Under the pieces are notes generated by a model, which made no database searches, was not told the DNA's origin, and saw nothing but the letters and a program-made list of their open reading frames with translations. A DNA stretch of 36,473 bases, taken from the NCBI GenBank assembly GCA_902614395.1, contig CACMKW010000003.1:1-36473 (forward strand), in the 5' to 3' direction. How positions within the stretch are numbered: position 1 is the stretch's first letter; every line of letters begins with the position of its first letter. Below are positions 1 to 7,946 of the stretch, one piece after another. Origin of the DNA: an uncultured Alphaproteobacteria bacterium. Lineage in GTDB: Bacteria; Pseudomonadota; Alphaproteobacteria; HIMB59; GCA-002718135. A program made the translations under genes and the position numbers.

Positions 1-818
1 TCTAAATTTTTCGAAATTTTAGTTTGATTTTCAGATGATTTTTTAAAAGCATTTAAAAGATTTTCAAAGTTATCATAAATTTTTTGAATTGCCTCACCAG
101 TTGGTTTATCTTCAACTTTAGAAAAATCTGGCGATGAGTTAGAATTGAGTATTTTCTCAAAGTATTGACTAAATTTATTTTGCGCTTGCCCAAGATTTAG
201 ATCAAGTAATCCTAATATTAAAGAGCCAGCTAAACCCAGCAATGAACTACTAAATGCAATACTCATTCCTTCCAGTGGAGCATTTAAACCATCTTTAAGA
301 GAATTAAAAAAACCTGCAACATTTGTATCATCTATTCCTAAACCACTAATAACATTACCAACAGATCCAATAGTTTTAAGTAGACCCCAAAAGGTTCCAA
401 GAAGTCCTAAAAAGACTAGCAGTCCAACTAAGTAACGAGAAGTTTCTCTTATACTAATTAAAGTCATGTCTGAATTTTCTATCAATGTATTTATTGATGA
501 ACTTTTAAAAAGAAATTTTCCATCAAGATTTTTTAATTCAAGAGAAATATTTTTATCTTGCCCTCTTAATGTTGAAAATGCTTCTATAGAGTTAGTAATG
601 TTGAAATTGGAATAAGCTATATACTTATAATTTAAATTAATAAGATGAAAAAAATTAAATACAATTCCAGTTAATAAAGCTAATAAAATAATAATATTAA
701 TAAAGATATTTGATAAAAAAGCATTTTGTAAAACTGGATATAATAAAACAACAATAACAAAAGTAGCTACTAAAAATATTGATGCTCTAATAATATAATT
801 GTTAAGTGATTGTGCCAT
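1..818 (-). CDS. MotA/TolQ/ExbB-type proton-channel-like membrane protein (3' end cut by window)
   Basis: Reading the minus strand from an ATG at 818 gives 272 codons with no stop before the window edge, so the C-terminus is missing. I translated this by hand. Hydrophobic segments lie near residues 10-30, 38-57, 129-150 and 183-206. The last two, with the glycine-rich LGLLGTFWGLLKTI stretch and the GMSIAFSSSLLGLAGSL stretch, match the MotA/TolQ/ExbB core helices that form inner-membrane proton channels with MotB/TolR/ExbD-type partners. After residue 207 the sequence becomes polar and could be the start of a cytoplasmic coiled-coil tail. A partner gene (often OmpA/MotB-like) would be expected beyond the left edge, but that cannot be seen. 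It could belong to a flagellar, Tol or envelope system; the sequence alone does not say which. Confidence 0.75.
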   Translation of the reverse strand, partial: MAQSLNNYIIRASIFLVATFVIVVLLYPVLQNAFLSNIFINIIILLALLTGIVFNFFHLINLNYKYIAYSNFNITNSIEAFSTLRGQDKNISLELKNLDGKFLFKSSSINTLIENSDMTLISIRETSRYLVGLLVFLGLLGTFWGLLKTIGSVGNVISGLGIDDTNVAGFFNSLKDGLNAPLEGMSIAFSSSLLGLAGSLILGLLDLNLGQAQNKFSQYFEKILNSNSSPDFSKVEDKPTGEAIQKIYDNFENLLNAFKKSSENQTKISKNL

Positions 819-868
819 AAATAAAAGATTATATCACCTGTGTTTGAAATTCAATAAATATAAAGTAC

Positions 869-2053
869 TTAGTTGTAGATATAATTTCTCGTAAGAGGCA
901 GATTGTTAATATTTTTTGCTATTTGTATTTGAAAAACTACATTACCCATATTTACAAAAGAATACTTACTTGCCAAAAGATAAAACTCCCACATTCTAAA
1001 GAAACGTTGATCAAACATCTTTATAATTTTATCTTTATTTTCCAAAACATTTTGATACCAGCGTGTAAGAGTATGAGCATAATGTAGTCTTAATACTTCA
1101 ACATCAGTAACATTTATATTGAGTTTTTGTGTTTCTTTCATAACTTCAGATAGCGATGGAATATATCCACCTGGAAAAATATATTTTCGTATCCAGGGAC
1201 TTGTAGCAGTTGGTTTACCTCTTTGACCAATTGTGTGTAAAAGAAAAACTCCGTTTTCTTTCAAAATATCATTGGCTTTACTGAGGTATGTTTTAAAATA
1301 TTTAACTCCAACATGTTCAAACATTCCAACAGATACTATACGATCATATTTTTCTTTTTCATTTCTATAATCTTGTAAAGCAAAAGTAACTTTATCACTT
1401 AAGCCTTCTTTTTGTGCACGTTCAGAGGCTGTTTTGAATTGATTTTCTGAAAGTGTAATTCCTTTGACTTTAGCTCCAGTAGATTTTGCTATTTCTATTG
1501 CCATACCACCCCAACCACATCCAATATCAAGAACACTCATATTTTTATCAATTTGCAGTTTTTTGATTATGTGTTCTTTTTTATCTTTTTGAGCTTGTTC
1601 CAAGCTAATGTTAGGATTGTGAAAATAAGCACAAGAATACTGCATATCTTTGTCTAAAAATAGTTTGTACAAATCTTCATTGATATCATAGTGGTGAGCA
1701 ACATTATTTTTTGAGTTTACAAGCTGATTAATTTGCTGAAGTGGCATGAAAATAGAAGATAAATATTCGTAAAATTTATAAAATTTATTGTTTGAAATAA
1801 AATCATCGTAACAATTAGTAATTAGATTAAGAAATTCTTCTATAGTGCCTTTTTCAATAACTAACTCCTCATTCATATATGCTTCACCTATATGAAGATT
1901 AGGGTTGAAGAATAGTTTTCTTTCAATAGATTTGTTTTTTAATCTTATACAAACGTGTGGATTTGAATTTCCAAATTTATAAATCTTGTCATTAGAATCT
2001 ATGATTTCTAATGTTCCATCAAAGTTAAGTTTTTTCAGTACACTGAATAACAT
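869..2053 (-). CDS. cfa: Cyclopropane-fatty-acyl-phospholipid synthase-like methyltransferase
   Basis: The 394-residue protein is the usual length for the CFA synthase family, which transfers a methylene group from S-adenosylmethionine to double bonds of phospholipid acyl chains at the inner membrane. The N-terminal lipid-binding part carries IGEAYMNEEL near residue 55. The SAM motif VLDIGCGWGG is at 174-183. Family active-site landmarks are present: Cys141 in MQYSCAYF (bicarbonate-site region), Glu246 in MFEHVG, His273 in LLHTIGQ and Tyr325 in LHYAHTL. The C-terminal FRMWEFYLL and NVVFQIQI blocks also fit. Homologues make cyclopropane, 10-methyl or furan fatty acids, so the exact product is not certain. 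The next gene downstream starts 50 bases away on the same strand. Confidence 0.88.
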   Translation of the reverse strand: MLFSVLKKLNFDGTLEIIDSNDKIYKFGNSNPHVCIRLKNKSIERKLFFNPNLHIGEAYMNEELVIEKGTIEEFLNLITNCYDDFISNNKFYKFYEYLSSIFMPLQQINQLVNSKNNVAHHYDINEDLYKLFLDKDMQYSCAYFHNPNISLEQAQKDKKEHIIKKLQIDKNMSVLDIGCGWGGMAIEIAKSTGAKVKGITLSENQFKTASERAQKEGLSDKVTFALQDYRNEKEKYDRIVSVGMFEHVGVKYFKTYLSKANDILKENGVFLLHTIGQRGKPTATSPWIRKYIFPGGYIPSLSEVMKETQKLNINVTDVEVLRLHYAHTLTRWYQNVLENKDKIIKMFDQRFFRMWEFYLLASKYSFVNMGNVVFQIQIAKNINNLPLTRNYIYN

Positions 2054-2139
2054 GTTTATTTATTTTAAGAAAAACGTCACTTATGTCAATAACTCTAAAT
2101 TATTAACATTTGATGAGAAAATAATTTGTAGAGATTGAC

Positions 2140-2364
2140 TTAAGCAGCAATGCGACGATTTTTTTGAGCTTCTTTTTCTTTTTTAAGCTCTTTTTCGTCA
2201 ATATACGCAACATCACAGTGACTCTGACAATAAGGCTTCCCAGCAACGGTATCAGCTTCACAAAAATGAAAATCTTTCTCTTGTGGATCTCCAATTGGCC
2301 ATTGGCAACTTGAGAAACTGTGCATCACACTGTTTTGTTTAAGATAGTTTTTTAATATAGACAT
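2140..2364 (-). CDS. Short GcrA-like protein (C-terminal Cys/His domain only)
   Basis: This 74-residue protein contains the signature of the C-terminal part of the alphaproteobacterial cell-cycle regulator GcrA: CQWPIGDP at 20-27, DFHFC at 31-35, GKPYC at 42-46, then His49, Cys50 and AYI. Cys20, Cys35, Cys46, His49 and Cys50 could bind a metal. Full-length GcrA is roughly 170 residues and starts with a helix-turn-helix that reads methylated GANTC sites. That half is absent, and an in-frame stop lies upstream of the ATG, so an N-terminal extension is not hidden in this frame. The tail is rich in lysine and glutamate. It may be a lineage-specific reduced GcrA, or a partner that contacts RNA polymerase without binding DNA. 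An overlapping 63-codon frame is a shadow. Confidence 0.75.
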   Translation of the reverse strand: MSILKNYLKQNSVMHSFSSCQWPIGDPQEKDFHFCEADTVAGKPYCQSHCDVAYIDEKELKKEKEAQKNRRIAA

Positions 2365-2519
2365 AATAATTTTTATTAATTTCGAGGTAGTTTATATTTA
2401 TGAAAAAACCAGTATTCAACATTAAATATAAAAAAGTTGTTAATTATCAATATGTTAGTATCTTAATCTTTTTGACCTACTATATGTTGATACATAATTT
2501 ATAATAAAAACGAATCGGT

Positions 2520-2702
2520 TTATCGAAAAAATAAAATTATAAACAATAGTGCCAAAAAAAAGAGATAGGATTTGATCACAAAACTTTTAGTTAATTTGGA
2601 TTTAGGAGGTTTTCTCAAATATATAAAGAAAACAATAGTACTCCAAAATAATAAAAGTATTACCCAGCCTGTTAAAAATGCGTAATAAAAATCGACAGAC
2701 AT
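2520..2702 (-). CDS. Small two-helix membrane protein, unknown
   Basis: I do not recognise this 60-residue protein. It has two hydrophobic stretches, about residues 6-28 and 43-59, separated by a basic proline-lysine loop (RKPPKSKLTK, 30-39), so it is probably an inner-membrane hairpin with the loop in the cytoplasm. It starts 20 bases after the msrA stop on the same strand and may be cotranscribed with it. Nothing links it to a known family. A non-coding stretch is possible but less likely, given the clean hydrophobic pattern and the spacing. Confidence 0.5.
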   Translation of the reverse strand: MSVDFYYAFLTGWVILLLFWSTIVFFIYLRKPPKSKLTKSFVIKSYLFFLALLFIILFFR

Positions 2703-2722
2703 AAGTTCCCTAAAGAATTAAT

Positions 2723-3184
2723 CTATATAGCGCAGTGTAAACCTGTTTTTTGAATATATTTTTGATGATATTCTTCAGCTTTATAGAATTCCTTAGCTTC
2801 AGATATTTCAGTGACAATATTTATTCCTGCACTTTTAGCATATTCATTTTTAGAATTAATAGATTTATTTTTTTGGTCTTCGTTATAATAATATATTGCT
2901 GATCTATATTGTGTTCCAATATCAGGACCTTGTCTATTTAAAGTTGTAGGATCATGACACTTCCAGAAAACCTTCAAAAGATCTTCATAAGATATTTTAG
3001 AATTATCAAATTCAACTAAAACAACCTCAGTATGATTTGTATTTCCTTGGCAAACACTTTCATAAGAAGGGTTAATAGTATCGCCTCCAGAATAACCAAC
3101 TAAGGTATTTATTACACCTGGAGTTTTAAAAAATGTTTCTTCCACACCCCAGAAACAACCTGCACCAAATAATGCTTTTTCCAT
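2723..3184 (-). CDS. msrA: Peptide-methionine (S)-S-oxide reductase MsrA
   Basis: MsrA reduces methionine-S-sulfoxide in oxidised proteins using thioredoxin. The catalytic motif GAGCFWGVEE puts the active-site cysteine at residue 10. Further family blocks follow: VGYSGG, PSYESVCQGNTNHTEVV, FWKCHDPT, GTQYRSAIYY, AEEYHQKY. A cysteine three residues from the end (GLHCAI) is placed to act as resolving cysteine. At 153 residues it is a minimal MsrA without MsrB fusion or signal peptide, so it acts in the cytoplasm. It is transcribed away from the NUDIX gene with only 40 bases between the two starts, which must hold both promoters. Confidence 0.95.
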   Translation of the reverse strand: MEKALFGAGCFWGVEETFFKTPGVINTLVGYSGGDTINPSYESVCQGNTNHTEVVLVEFDNSKISYEDLLKVFWKCHDPTTLNRQGPDIGTQYRSAIYYYNEDQKNKSINSKNEYAKSAGINIVTEISEAKEFYKAEEYHQKYIQKTGLHCAI

Positions 3185-3224
3185 AATTATAAATATATAT
3201 GTAATATAAAATATATCAATTTTT

Positions 3225-3806
3225 ATGAGTCCAAAATTTAAAATTTTAGATAAAAAGAATATTCACGACGGTTTCTTTAAAATGAATGAAGTTACTCTAA
3301 AATACAAAAAATATAATGGGGATTGGAGTAATGAAATAAAAAGGGAGTTATTTGGCGGTGCACAAGTATCTGCAGTCTTACCATATGACCCTATAAATAA
3401 AAAAATCGTTTTAATTCAACAGTTCAGACCAGGGACAATTTCTAGAGATAATCAAAATTATCTAGATGAAATAGTTGCTGGAATAATTGACTCTGGTGAA
3501 ACTCCAGAAGATACCGCAAAAAGAGAATGCTTGGAAGAAACTGGATGTGAAATAAGCAATCTTACATCTATACAAGGTTATTTTCCTGCTCCAGGATCAT
3601 CTGAATCTTTTTACAATCTTTTTTTAGGCGAGGTAATTGCTCCAGATAAAGAAATTATAAGGGGTCTAGAGAATGAAAATGAAGACATATTAGTTAAAAG
3701 TTATAGTTTTGATGAGGTAAAAACAAAGATGAATAAAAAAGAAATTTTAAATGGACTTACACTAATAGCATTACAATGGTTTTTTTTAAATATTGAACGG
3801 TCTTAA
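3225..3806 (+). CDS. NUDIX hydrolase, ADP-ribose pyrophosphatase-like
   Basis: The 193-residue protein has a complete NUDIX box at about 86-108: GIIDSGE followed by seven residues and RECLEETGC, matching G-x5-E-x7-R-E-U-x-E-E-x-G. These residues bind the magnesium used to cut nucleoside-diphosphate-linked substrates. The surrounding sequence (IVLIQQFRPG and a GYFPAPGSSES block about fifteen residues after the box) resembles the ADP-ribose diphosphatase NudF/TrgB group, which removes free ADP-ribose. Its stop overlaps the stop of the convergent small secreted protein by 4 bases. Substrate within the family cannot be fixed from sequence alone. Confidence 0.85.
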   Translation: MSPKFKILDKKNIHDGFFKMNEVTLKYKKYNGDWSNEIKRELFGGAQVSAVLPYDPINKKIVLIQQFRPGTISRDNQNYLDEIVAGIIDSGETPEDTAKRECLEETGCEISNLTSIQGYFPAPGSSESFYNLFLGEVIAPDKEIIRGLENENEDILVKSYSFDEVKTKMNKKEILNGLTLIALQWFFLNIERS

Positions 3807-4138
3807 GTTCCTATACCTCTTTCATAAGGTTGAACTAATTCTTTACATATTAAGTTCATATCTAAAGTCTCAACATTTTTATCTATAGTTTGATATTCCT
3901 GACACTCATATACTTCGTTATCTTTTTGGAGAACTGTAACAAATAAGATTATTGTTAAATCATTTCCAACCTCTATGTCACTTATAGCGTAGCTTTTAAC
4001 TTCAAATCCTTCATTAATAAGATCTTTATAAGATTTCTCTGACTCTAGCCATTGATCTATATTTGGATTAGCTATTGAAATGTTAGAAAAAAACAGAAAT
4101 ATAGAAAATAAAAATATATTTAGTTTTCTTTTAGCCAT
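3803..4138 (-). CDS. Small exported protein of unknown function
   Basis: The 111-residue product begins with a clear Sec signal peptide: basic MAKRK, a hydrophobic core to residue 19 and a likely cleavage after SIA at 23. The mature part is about 88 residues, acidic, with two cysteines (79 and 98) that could form a disulfide in the periplasm. I recognise no family. Its ATG lies 19 bases inside the end of the upstream peroxiredoxin gene, so the two are probably translationally coupled. The pairing with a peroxide-reducing enzyme and the nearby msrA hints at an envelope or redox role, but this is only context. Confidence 0.65.
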   Translation of the reverse strand: MAKRKLNIFLFSIFLFFSNISIANPNIDQWLESEKSYKDLINEGFEVKSYAISDIEVGNDLTIILFVTVLQKDNEVYECQEYQTIDKNVETLDMNLICKELVQPYERGIGT

Positions 4139-4662
4139 TGTAGAACTTCATTTATATGTTTGTTAGGAGGAAAAATAGGGTAGAATACTTTTTTAACAAT
4201 ATTTTTTTCCACAATAAGAGTTGATCTTTTAAAATATATTTTGTTTTCAATTTCAAAATATGGCATTTTTAATGAATTGAGCAAAAAATTTTCTGAATCA
4301 CTTAAAACATCATAAGGAATTACTAATCTATCTGTCATTTCCTTAATATAATCTATTGTTTGAGTTGATATTCCTATAGGCAGCGCATTAAGTTTGATTA
4401 ATTCTTCATAATTATCTCTAAAACTACAGGTCTGCATAGTGCAGCCAATGGCTCCTGGAGTTTGATTCCAATTTTTAGGTAAACTTTCATTTGGATTACC
4501 TGTCATAGGATAAAAATATAAAATTAAACGAAAAGTGTCAGATCTTTTTATTTTTAATAGATTACCCTGTTGATTTTTTAGAGAAATATCCGGCAAAAAC
4601 TTATTTAAAAGATGATCAGCTTTTCCATCATTTTGCGGTTTAGGAAATTTGCTATAATCCAT
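4120..4662 (-). CDS. Peroxiredoxin, Bcp/PrxQ-like (AhpC/TSA family)
   Basis: Thiol peroxidase that reduces hydrogen peroxide or organic peroxides. The motif PGAIGCTMQTCSFRD places the peroxidatic cysteine at 74 and a second cysteine five residues later at 79, the spacing of the atypical 2-Cys Bcp/PrxQ group. A loop before the motif (YPMTGNPNESLPKNW) is longer than in E. coli Bcp and matches a recognised AhpC/TSA subgroup. I chose the ATG at 4662, giving 180 residues. An in-frame ATG at 4719 would add 19 residues but would overlap the divergent agmatinase start at 4711, and those residues look unlike a peroxiredoxin N-terminus. The gene overlaps the downstream secreted-protein start by 19 bases. 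Confidence 0.85.
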   Translation of the reverse strand: MDYSKFPKPQNDGKADHLLNKFLPDISLKNQQGNLLKIKRSDTFRLILYFYPMTGNPNESLPKNWNQTPGAIGCTMQTCSFRDNYEELIKLNALPIGISTQTIDYIKEMTDRLVIPYDVLSDSENFLLNSLKMPYFEIENKIYFKRSTLIVEKNIVKKVFYPIFPPNKHINEVLQWLKEN

Positions 4663-4710
4663 ACTAATTTGTCTTGTATAATCCAATTCTATATACCATA
4701 AGATACTTTT

Positions 4711-5649
4711 ATGACTCAAATTAAACCTTTATCTAGTATGGAAACTCCTCGCTTTGCTGATGTTGCTACTTTTTTTCGTTTACCTGTTGTGAAAGATTTA
4801 AATAAATTAGACTACTGTATTGCAGGTGTACCATGGGATGGGGGAACTACTAATAGATCTGGAGCTAGACATGGGCCAAGAGAAATTAGAAATGCATCAT
4901 CACTTGTAAGGCTTTATCACCCTGTTTCACTTAAAAGTCCTTATGATAAATTTAATATTGCAGATATTGGTGATTGTCCTATAAATCCAGCAGACTTAAA
5001 TGATAGTTTAGATAAAATAGAAAAATTTTACTCAAATATTTATAATTCCAAAACAATTCCATTATCAATTGGAGGTGATCATTTAATTAGCTTACCAATT
5101 TTAAGAGGTATTGCAAAAGAAAAACCAATAGGTTTATTTCAGTTTGATTCTCATTCTGATACTTGGGATTCCTATTTTGGAGGATTTAAATATACTCACG
5201 GCACACCTTTTAGACGAGCTATTGAAGAAAATCTTATTGATCCAGAAAAATATGTAATACTAGGGGTTAGGGGTGCATTATATGATCCAAATGATTTAAC
5301 ATGGGCTAGAGAACAAGGTGTAACCATCATTACTATAGATGAATATTATGAAATGGGGTTTAGTAAATGTGTTGAAAAAATCTATACAGTTTTAGGTAAC
5401 ACAGATACTTATTTTACTTTTGATATAGATGGAATTGATCCTACCTTTGCACCAGGAACTGGAACACCAGAAGTTGGTGGTTTTAATGTGAGGGAAGCTC
5501 AAACTATTATCAGAGTTCTAAATAAATTAAATTTTGTTGGTGGCGATGTTGTAGAAGTATCACCACCATTTGATCTTAATAATATGACTTCACTTGTTGG
5601 GGCAACAATTGCTTTTGAAATGCTTTGTAGTATGACTAAGGTAAATTAA
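4711..5649 (+). CDS. speB: Agmatinase-family ureohydrolase (SpeB-like)
   Basis: Manganese ureohydrolase of the arginase superfamily; members release urea from agmatine, guanidinobutyrate or related guanidino compounds. Metal ligands are all visible: His124 in GGDHL, Asp146/His148/Asp150 in FDSHSD, and Asp238/Asp240 in FDIDGIDP. Usual blocks GVPWDGGTTNRSGARHGPRE and GTGTPEVGG are present, and 312 residues is the family length. The common DAHxD motif reads DSHSD here, a mild variation. The sequence does not separate agmatinase from guanidinobutyrase, so the symbol is provisional. The first ATG is used; an internal ATG at codon 10 is an alternative. The gene ends 18 bases from the convergent aldo/keto reductase. 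Confidence 0.85.
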   Translation: MTQIKPLSSMETPRFADVATFFRLPVVKDLNKLDYCIAGVPWDGGTTNRSGARHGPREIRNASSLVRLYHPVSLKSPYDKFNIADIGDCPINPADLNDSLDKIEKFYSNIYNSKTIPLSIGGDHLISLPILRGIAKEKPIGLFQFDSHSDTWDSYFGGFKYTHGTPFRRAIEENLIDPEKYVILGVRGALYDPNDLTWAREQGVTIITIDEYYEMGFSKCVEKIYTVLGNTDTYFTFDIDGIDPTFAPGTGTPEVGGFNVREAQTIIRVLNKLNFVGGDVVEVSPPFDLNNMTSLVGATIAFEMLCSMTKVN

Positions 5650-5667
5650 TTTATAAATATTTATTTA

Positions 5668-6672
5668 CTAGACATCAATCATACTTCTCTCATCAACAAG
5701 ATTTTCTTTTATTAGATTATCCCATAATTCTTTTGGTATAGGATGATTTAAATTTTCAAAGTTCTGTTGGATTTGTTCAATTCTATCAATACCTAATATC
5801 ATAGATGATATTAATTTATTAGAGTACGAAAATTGGAGTGCTGCAGCGGGTACAGGAACATCGTATTGTAAACAAATTTTAGATATACTTTGATATTTTT
5901 CTTTTATATCGATTGGTATTTTATCATACCTATAAGTAATTTGATCACCAATACCTTTTGCTAAAATTCCTGAATTGAAAACACCGCCTAAAATTATTCC
6001 AATATTATTTTTTTTTGCAATTGGAAAAAATTCATCGAGTGCAGTTTGATCTAAAAGTGTATATCTTCCTGCTAGAAGCATACAATCAAAATCACCTTCA
6101 TTAGCAAATCTTGCACAAATATCGGCATCATTTAATCCTACTCCAATAGCTTTAATAACTTTTTGTTCTTTAAGATCATTTAATGCTTTATATGCACCAT
6201 TCATTGCAATTTTAAAATAATGATCTACTTCATTACCGAAAGTGTATTTATCTACATCATGAATCAAACAAATATCAATCTCCGGTACTGCTAATCTGTG
6301 TATCGATTGATCAAAAGATCTCATAACTCCATCATAAGAATAATCAAAATGTGGAATAAAATTTATATGACCTTTAAATTTTCCATCTTTATAATAATTT
6401 CTTTCTGGGGTAAGGTATCTACCAACTTTGGTTGAAAGATAATAACTTTTGGGATCAATAGTTTTTATAAAATTACCAATTCTGTGTTCACTTAAACCAT
6501 ATCCATATAAAGGTGATGTGTCATAGAGATTAATATTATTTTCAAAACAACTTTTAACAATATCAAAACAATCAGTTTCATTTAATTCTTCAAATAAATT
6601 CCCTAAAGGAGCTCCACCAAATCCAATTGATGTAAGTTTGATATCTGTTTTACCTAAATTTCTTTTTTCCAT
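5668..6672 (-). CDS. Aldo/keto reductase, D-threo-aldose (L-fucose) 1-dehydrogenase-like
   Basis: NAD(P)-dependent aldo/keto reductase of 334 residues. The catalytic tetrad is readable: Asp51, Tyr56 (YDTSPLYGYG), Lys82 (STKVGRY) and His138 (CLIHDVD). The N-terminal GKTDIKLTSIGFGGAPLGNL and the long insertion after KVGRYL resemble the D-threo-aldose 1-dehydrogenase/L-fucose dehydrogenase/pyridoxal dehydrogenase branch, which oxidises free aldoses to lactones. It is transcribed away from uxuA with 89 bases between them, so it may be expressed with the sugar genes. The true substrate is unknown; a role in oxidising a sugar released by the neighbouring glycoside pathway is inference. Confidence 0.8.
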   Translation of the reverse strand: MEKRNLGKTDIKLTSIGFGGAPLGNLFEELNETDCFDIVKSCFENNINLYDTSPLYGYGLSEHRIGNFIKTIDPKSYYLSTKVGRYLTPERNYYKDGKFKGHINFIPHFDYSYDGVMRSFDQSIHRLAVPEIDICLIHDVDKYTFGNEVDHYFKIAMNGAYKALNDLKEQKVIKAIGVGLNDADICARFANEGDFDCMLLAGRYTLLDQTALDEFFPIAKKNNIGIILGGVFNSGILAKGIGDQITYRYDKIPIDIKEKYQSISKICLQYDVPVPAAALQFSYSNKLISSMILGIDRIEQIQQNFENLNHPIPKELWDNLIKENLVDERSMIDV

Positions 6673-6677
6673 ATAAA

Positions 6678-6711
6678 GTTGAAATTATTTAAATTAATTA
6701 AATAAATCAAC
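6678..6711. promoter_or_regulatory. Candidate operator: imperfect dyad between the divergent aldo/keto reductase and uxuA genes
   Basis: The arms GTTGA (6678-6682) and TCAAC (6707-6711) flank a second inverted repeat, TTATTTAA (6685-6692) and TTAAATAA (6698-6705), around a 5-base centre. Together they form a nested dyad just upstream of the aldo/keto reductase start. A+T-rich palindromes arise easily by chance here, so the GTTGA/TCAAC pair is the more telling part. No regulator gene is nearby. Confidence 0.3.
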
Positions 6712-6761
6712 TAATATAGAAATTATTTTTAATTTATAAGTTTATTAGTTATAAATAATAA

Positions 6762-7946
6762 ATGCAAAATTCATTTAGATGGTATGGCCCGACCGATCCT
6801 GTAAAATTAACTGATATAAGACAGGCTAACGCAGAATATGTTGTAACATCATTACATCAAATTCCTTATGGCGAAAAATGGAGTAAAAATGATATAAAAA
6901 AAAGAATAAATTACATAAATAAAAATAATAATTCTTATAATATAAATTTAAAATGGAATGTTGTTGAAAGTATTCCTGTACATAACAATATAAAATTAAG
7001 AACTAAAAATTTTAAAAAATTAATAAGTAATTACAAAGATACAATAGCAAATATTGCTGCAAATAATATAAATACTATTTGTTATAATTTTATGCCAATA
7101 GTAGATTGGACAAGAACTCAACTAGATTTTAAATTACCTACAGATGGATTAGCCCTAAAATTTAATTATTTACAAATAATTATATTTGAAATGTATATTC
7201 TCAAATTAAAAAATTTAGAAAAAAGATATTCGAATAAACAAATAAAAAATGCCGAAAAACTTTTTAAGTTAATGAAAACAAATGATATTAAAAATTTAAA
7301 ATTGGCAGTAATGGGTGGTTTACCTGCCTCAGAAACAAAATATTCTGTGAGTGAATTTAAAGAAATGCTCAGTGCTTATAAAGATATGGATAATGATGAT
7401 ATAAAGCAAAATTTAAGAGAATTTATTAAAGAGATAATGCCCGTAGCAGAGGAAAATAATGTTAAAATGGGTATACATCCCGATGATCCTCCTATTCCTC
7501 TTTTTGGTGTACCAAGAATAGTATCTACTATGGATGATTATCAATATATATTTGATTCTTATGATTCTCCATGTAATGGGATGACTTTTTGCGCAGGATC
7601 GTTAGCATCAAATTTTTATAATGACGTTTATAAAATTTTTAATAAATTTAAAAAAAGAGTTAATTTTATACATCTTAGAAATGTAAAAAAAGAAAAAGAT
7701 AGAAAAAGCTTCTATGAGTCAAATCATTTAAATGGGGACGTCGATTTTGTTAGACTAATAAAATTAATTTTAAATGAAGAAAAAAGAAGAAGTATTAACA
7801 AAAAAATTGATATACCAATGAGACCAGATCATGGGCACTCATTATTAGACGATCAAAATAAAAACAATTTTAATGCAGGATATACTGCAATTGGAAGATT
7901 AATGGGTCTTTCTGAATTACGTGGTATAATAAAAGCTGTTATTTAA
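6762..7946 (+). CDS. uxuA: Mannonate dehydratase UxuA
   Basis: Removes water from D-mannonate to give 2-keto-3-deoxy-D-gluconate, the last step of the glucuronate branch before KDG kinase and aldolase. Recognisable family blocks run through the whole 394 residues: WYGPTDPVKLTDIRQA at the start, LHQIPYGEKW, VVESIPVH, YNFMPIVDWTRT, then the metal-site region with MGIHPDDPPIPLFGVPR, MTFCAGSL, IHLRNV and RPDHGHS. The His, Cys, His and Asp in these four blocks match the metal ligands known for UxuA. It overlaps the convergent uxuB gene by 8 bases at the stops, so it is transcribed apart from uxaC-uxuB although it acts in the same route. Confidence 0.93.
   Translation: MQNSFRWYGPTDPVKLTDIRQANAEYVVTSLHQIPYGEKWSKNDIKKRINYINKNNNSYNINLKWNVVESIPVHNNIKLRTKNFKKLISNYKDTIANIAANNINTICYNFMPIVDWTRTQLDFKLPTDGLALKFNYLQIIIFEMYILKLKNLEKRYSNKQIKNAEKLFKLMKTNDIKNLKLAVMGGLPASETKYSVSEFKEMLSAYKDMDNDDIKQNLREFIKEIMPVAEENNVKMGIHPDDPPIPLFGVPRIVSTMDDYQYIFDSYDSPCNGMTFCAGSLASNFYNDVYKIFNKFKKRVNFIHLRNVKKEKDRKSFYESNHLNGDVDFVRLIKLILNEEKRRSINKKIDIPMRPDHGHSLLDDQNKNNFNAGYTAIGRLMGLSELRGIIKAVI

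Noticed and set aside
2103..2294. Lysine-rich 63-codon frame on the minus strand
   Set aside because: It overlaps the GcrA-like gene in another frame and is low-complexity; it is a shadow.
2437..2450. Near-palindrome TTGTTAATTATCAA upstream of the GcrA-like gene
   Set aside because: One mismatched pair in seven and an A+T-rich core; not distinguishable from background here.
4663..4719. Upstream start for the peroxiredoxin gene
   Set aside because: It would overlap the divergent agmatinase start by 9 bases and add residues unlike the family; the ATG at 4662 is better.
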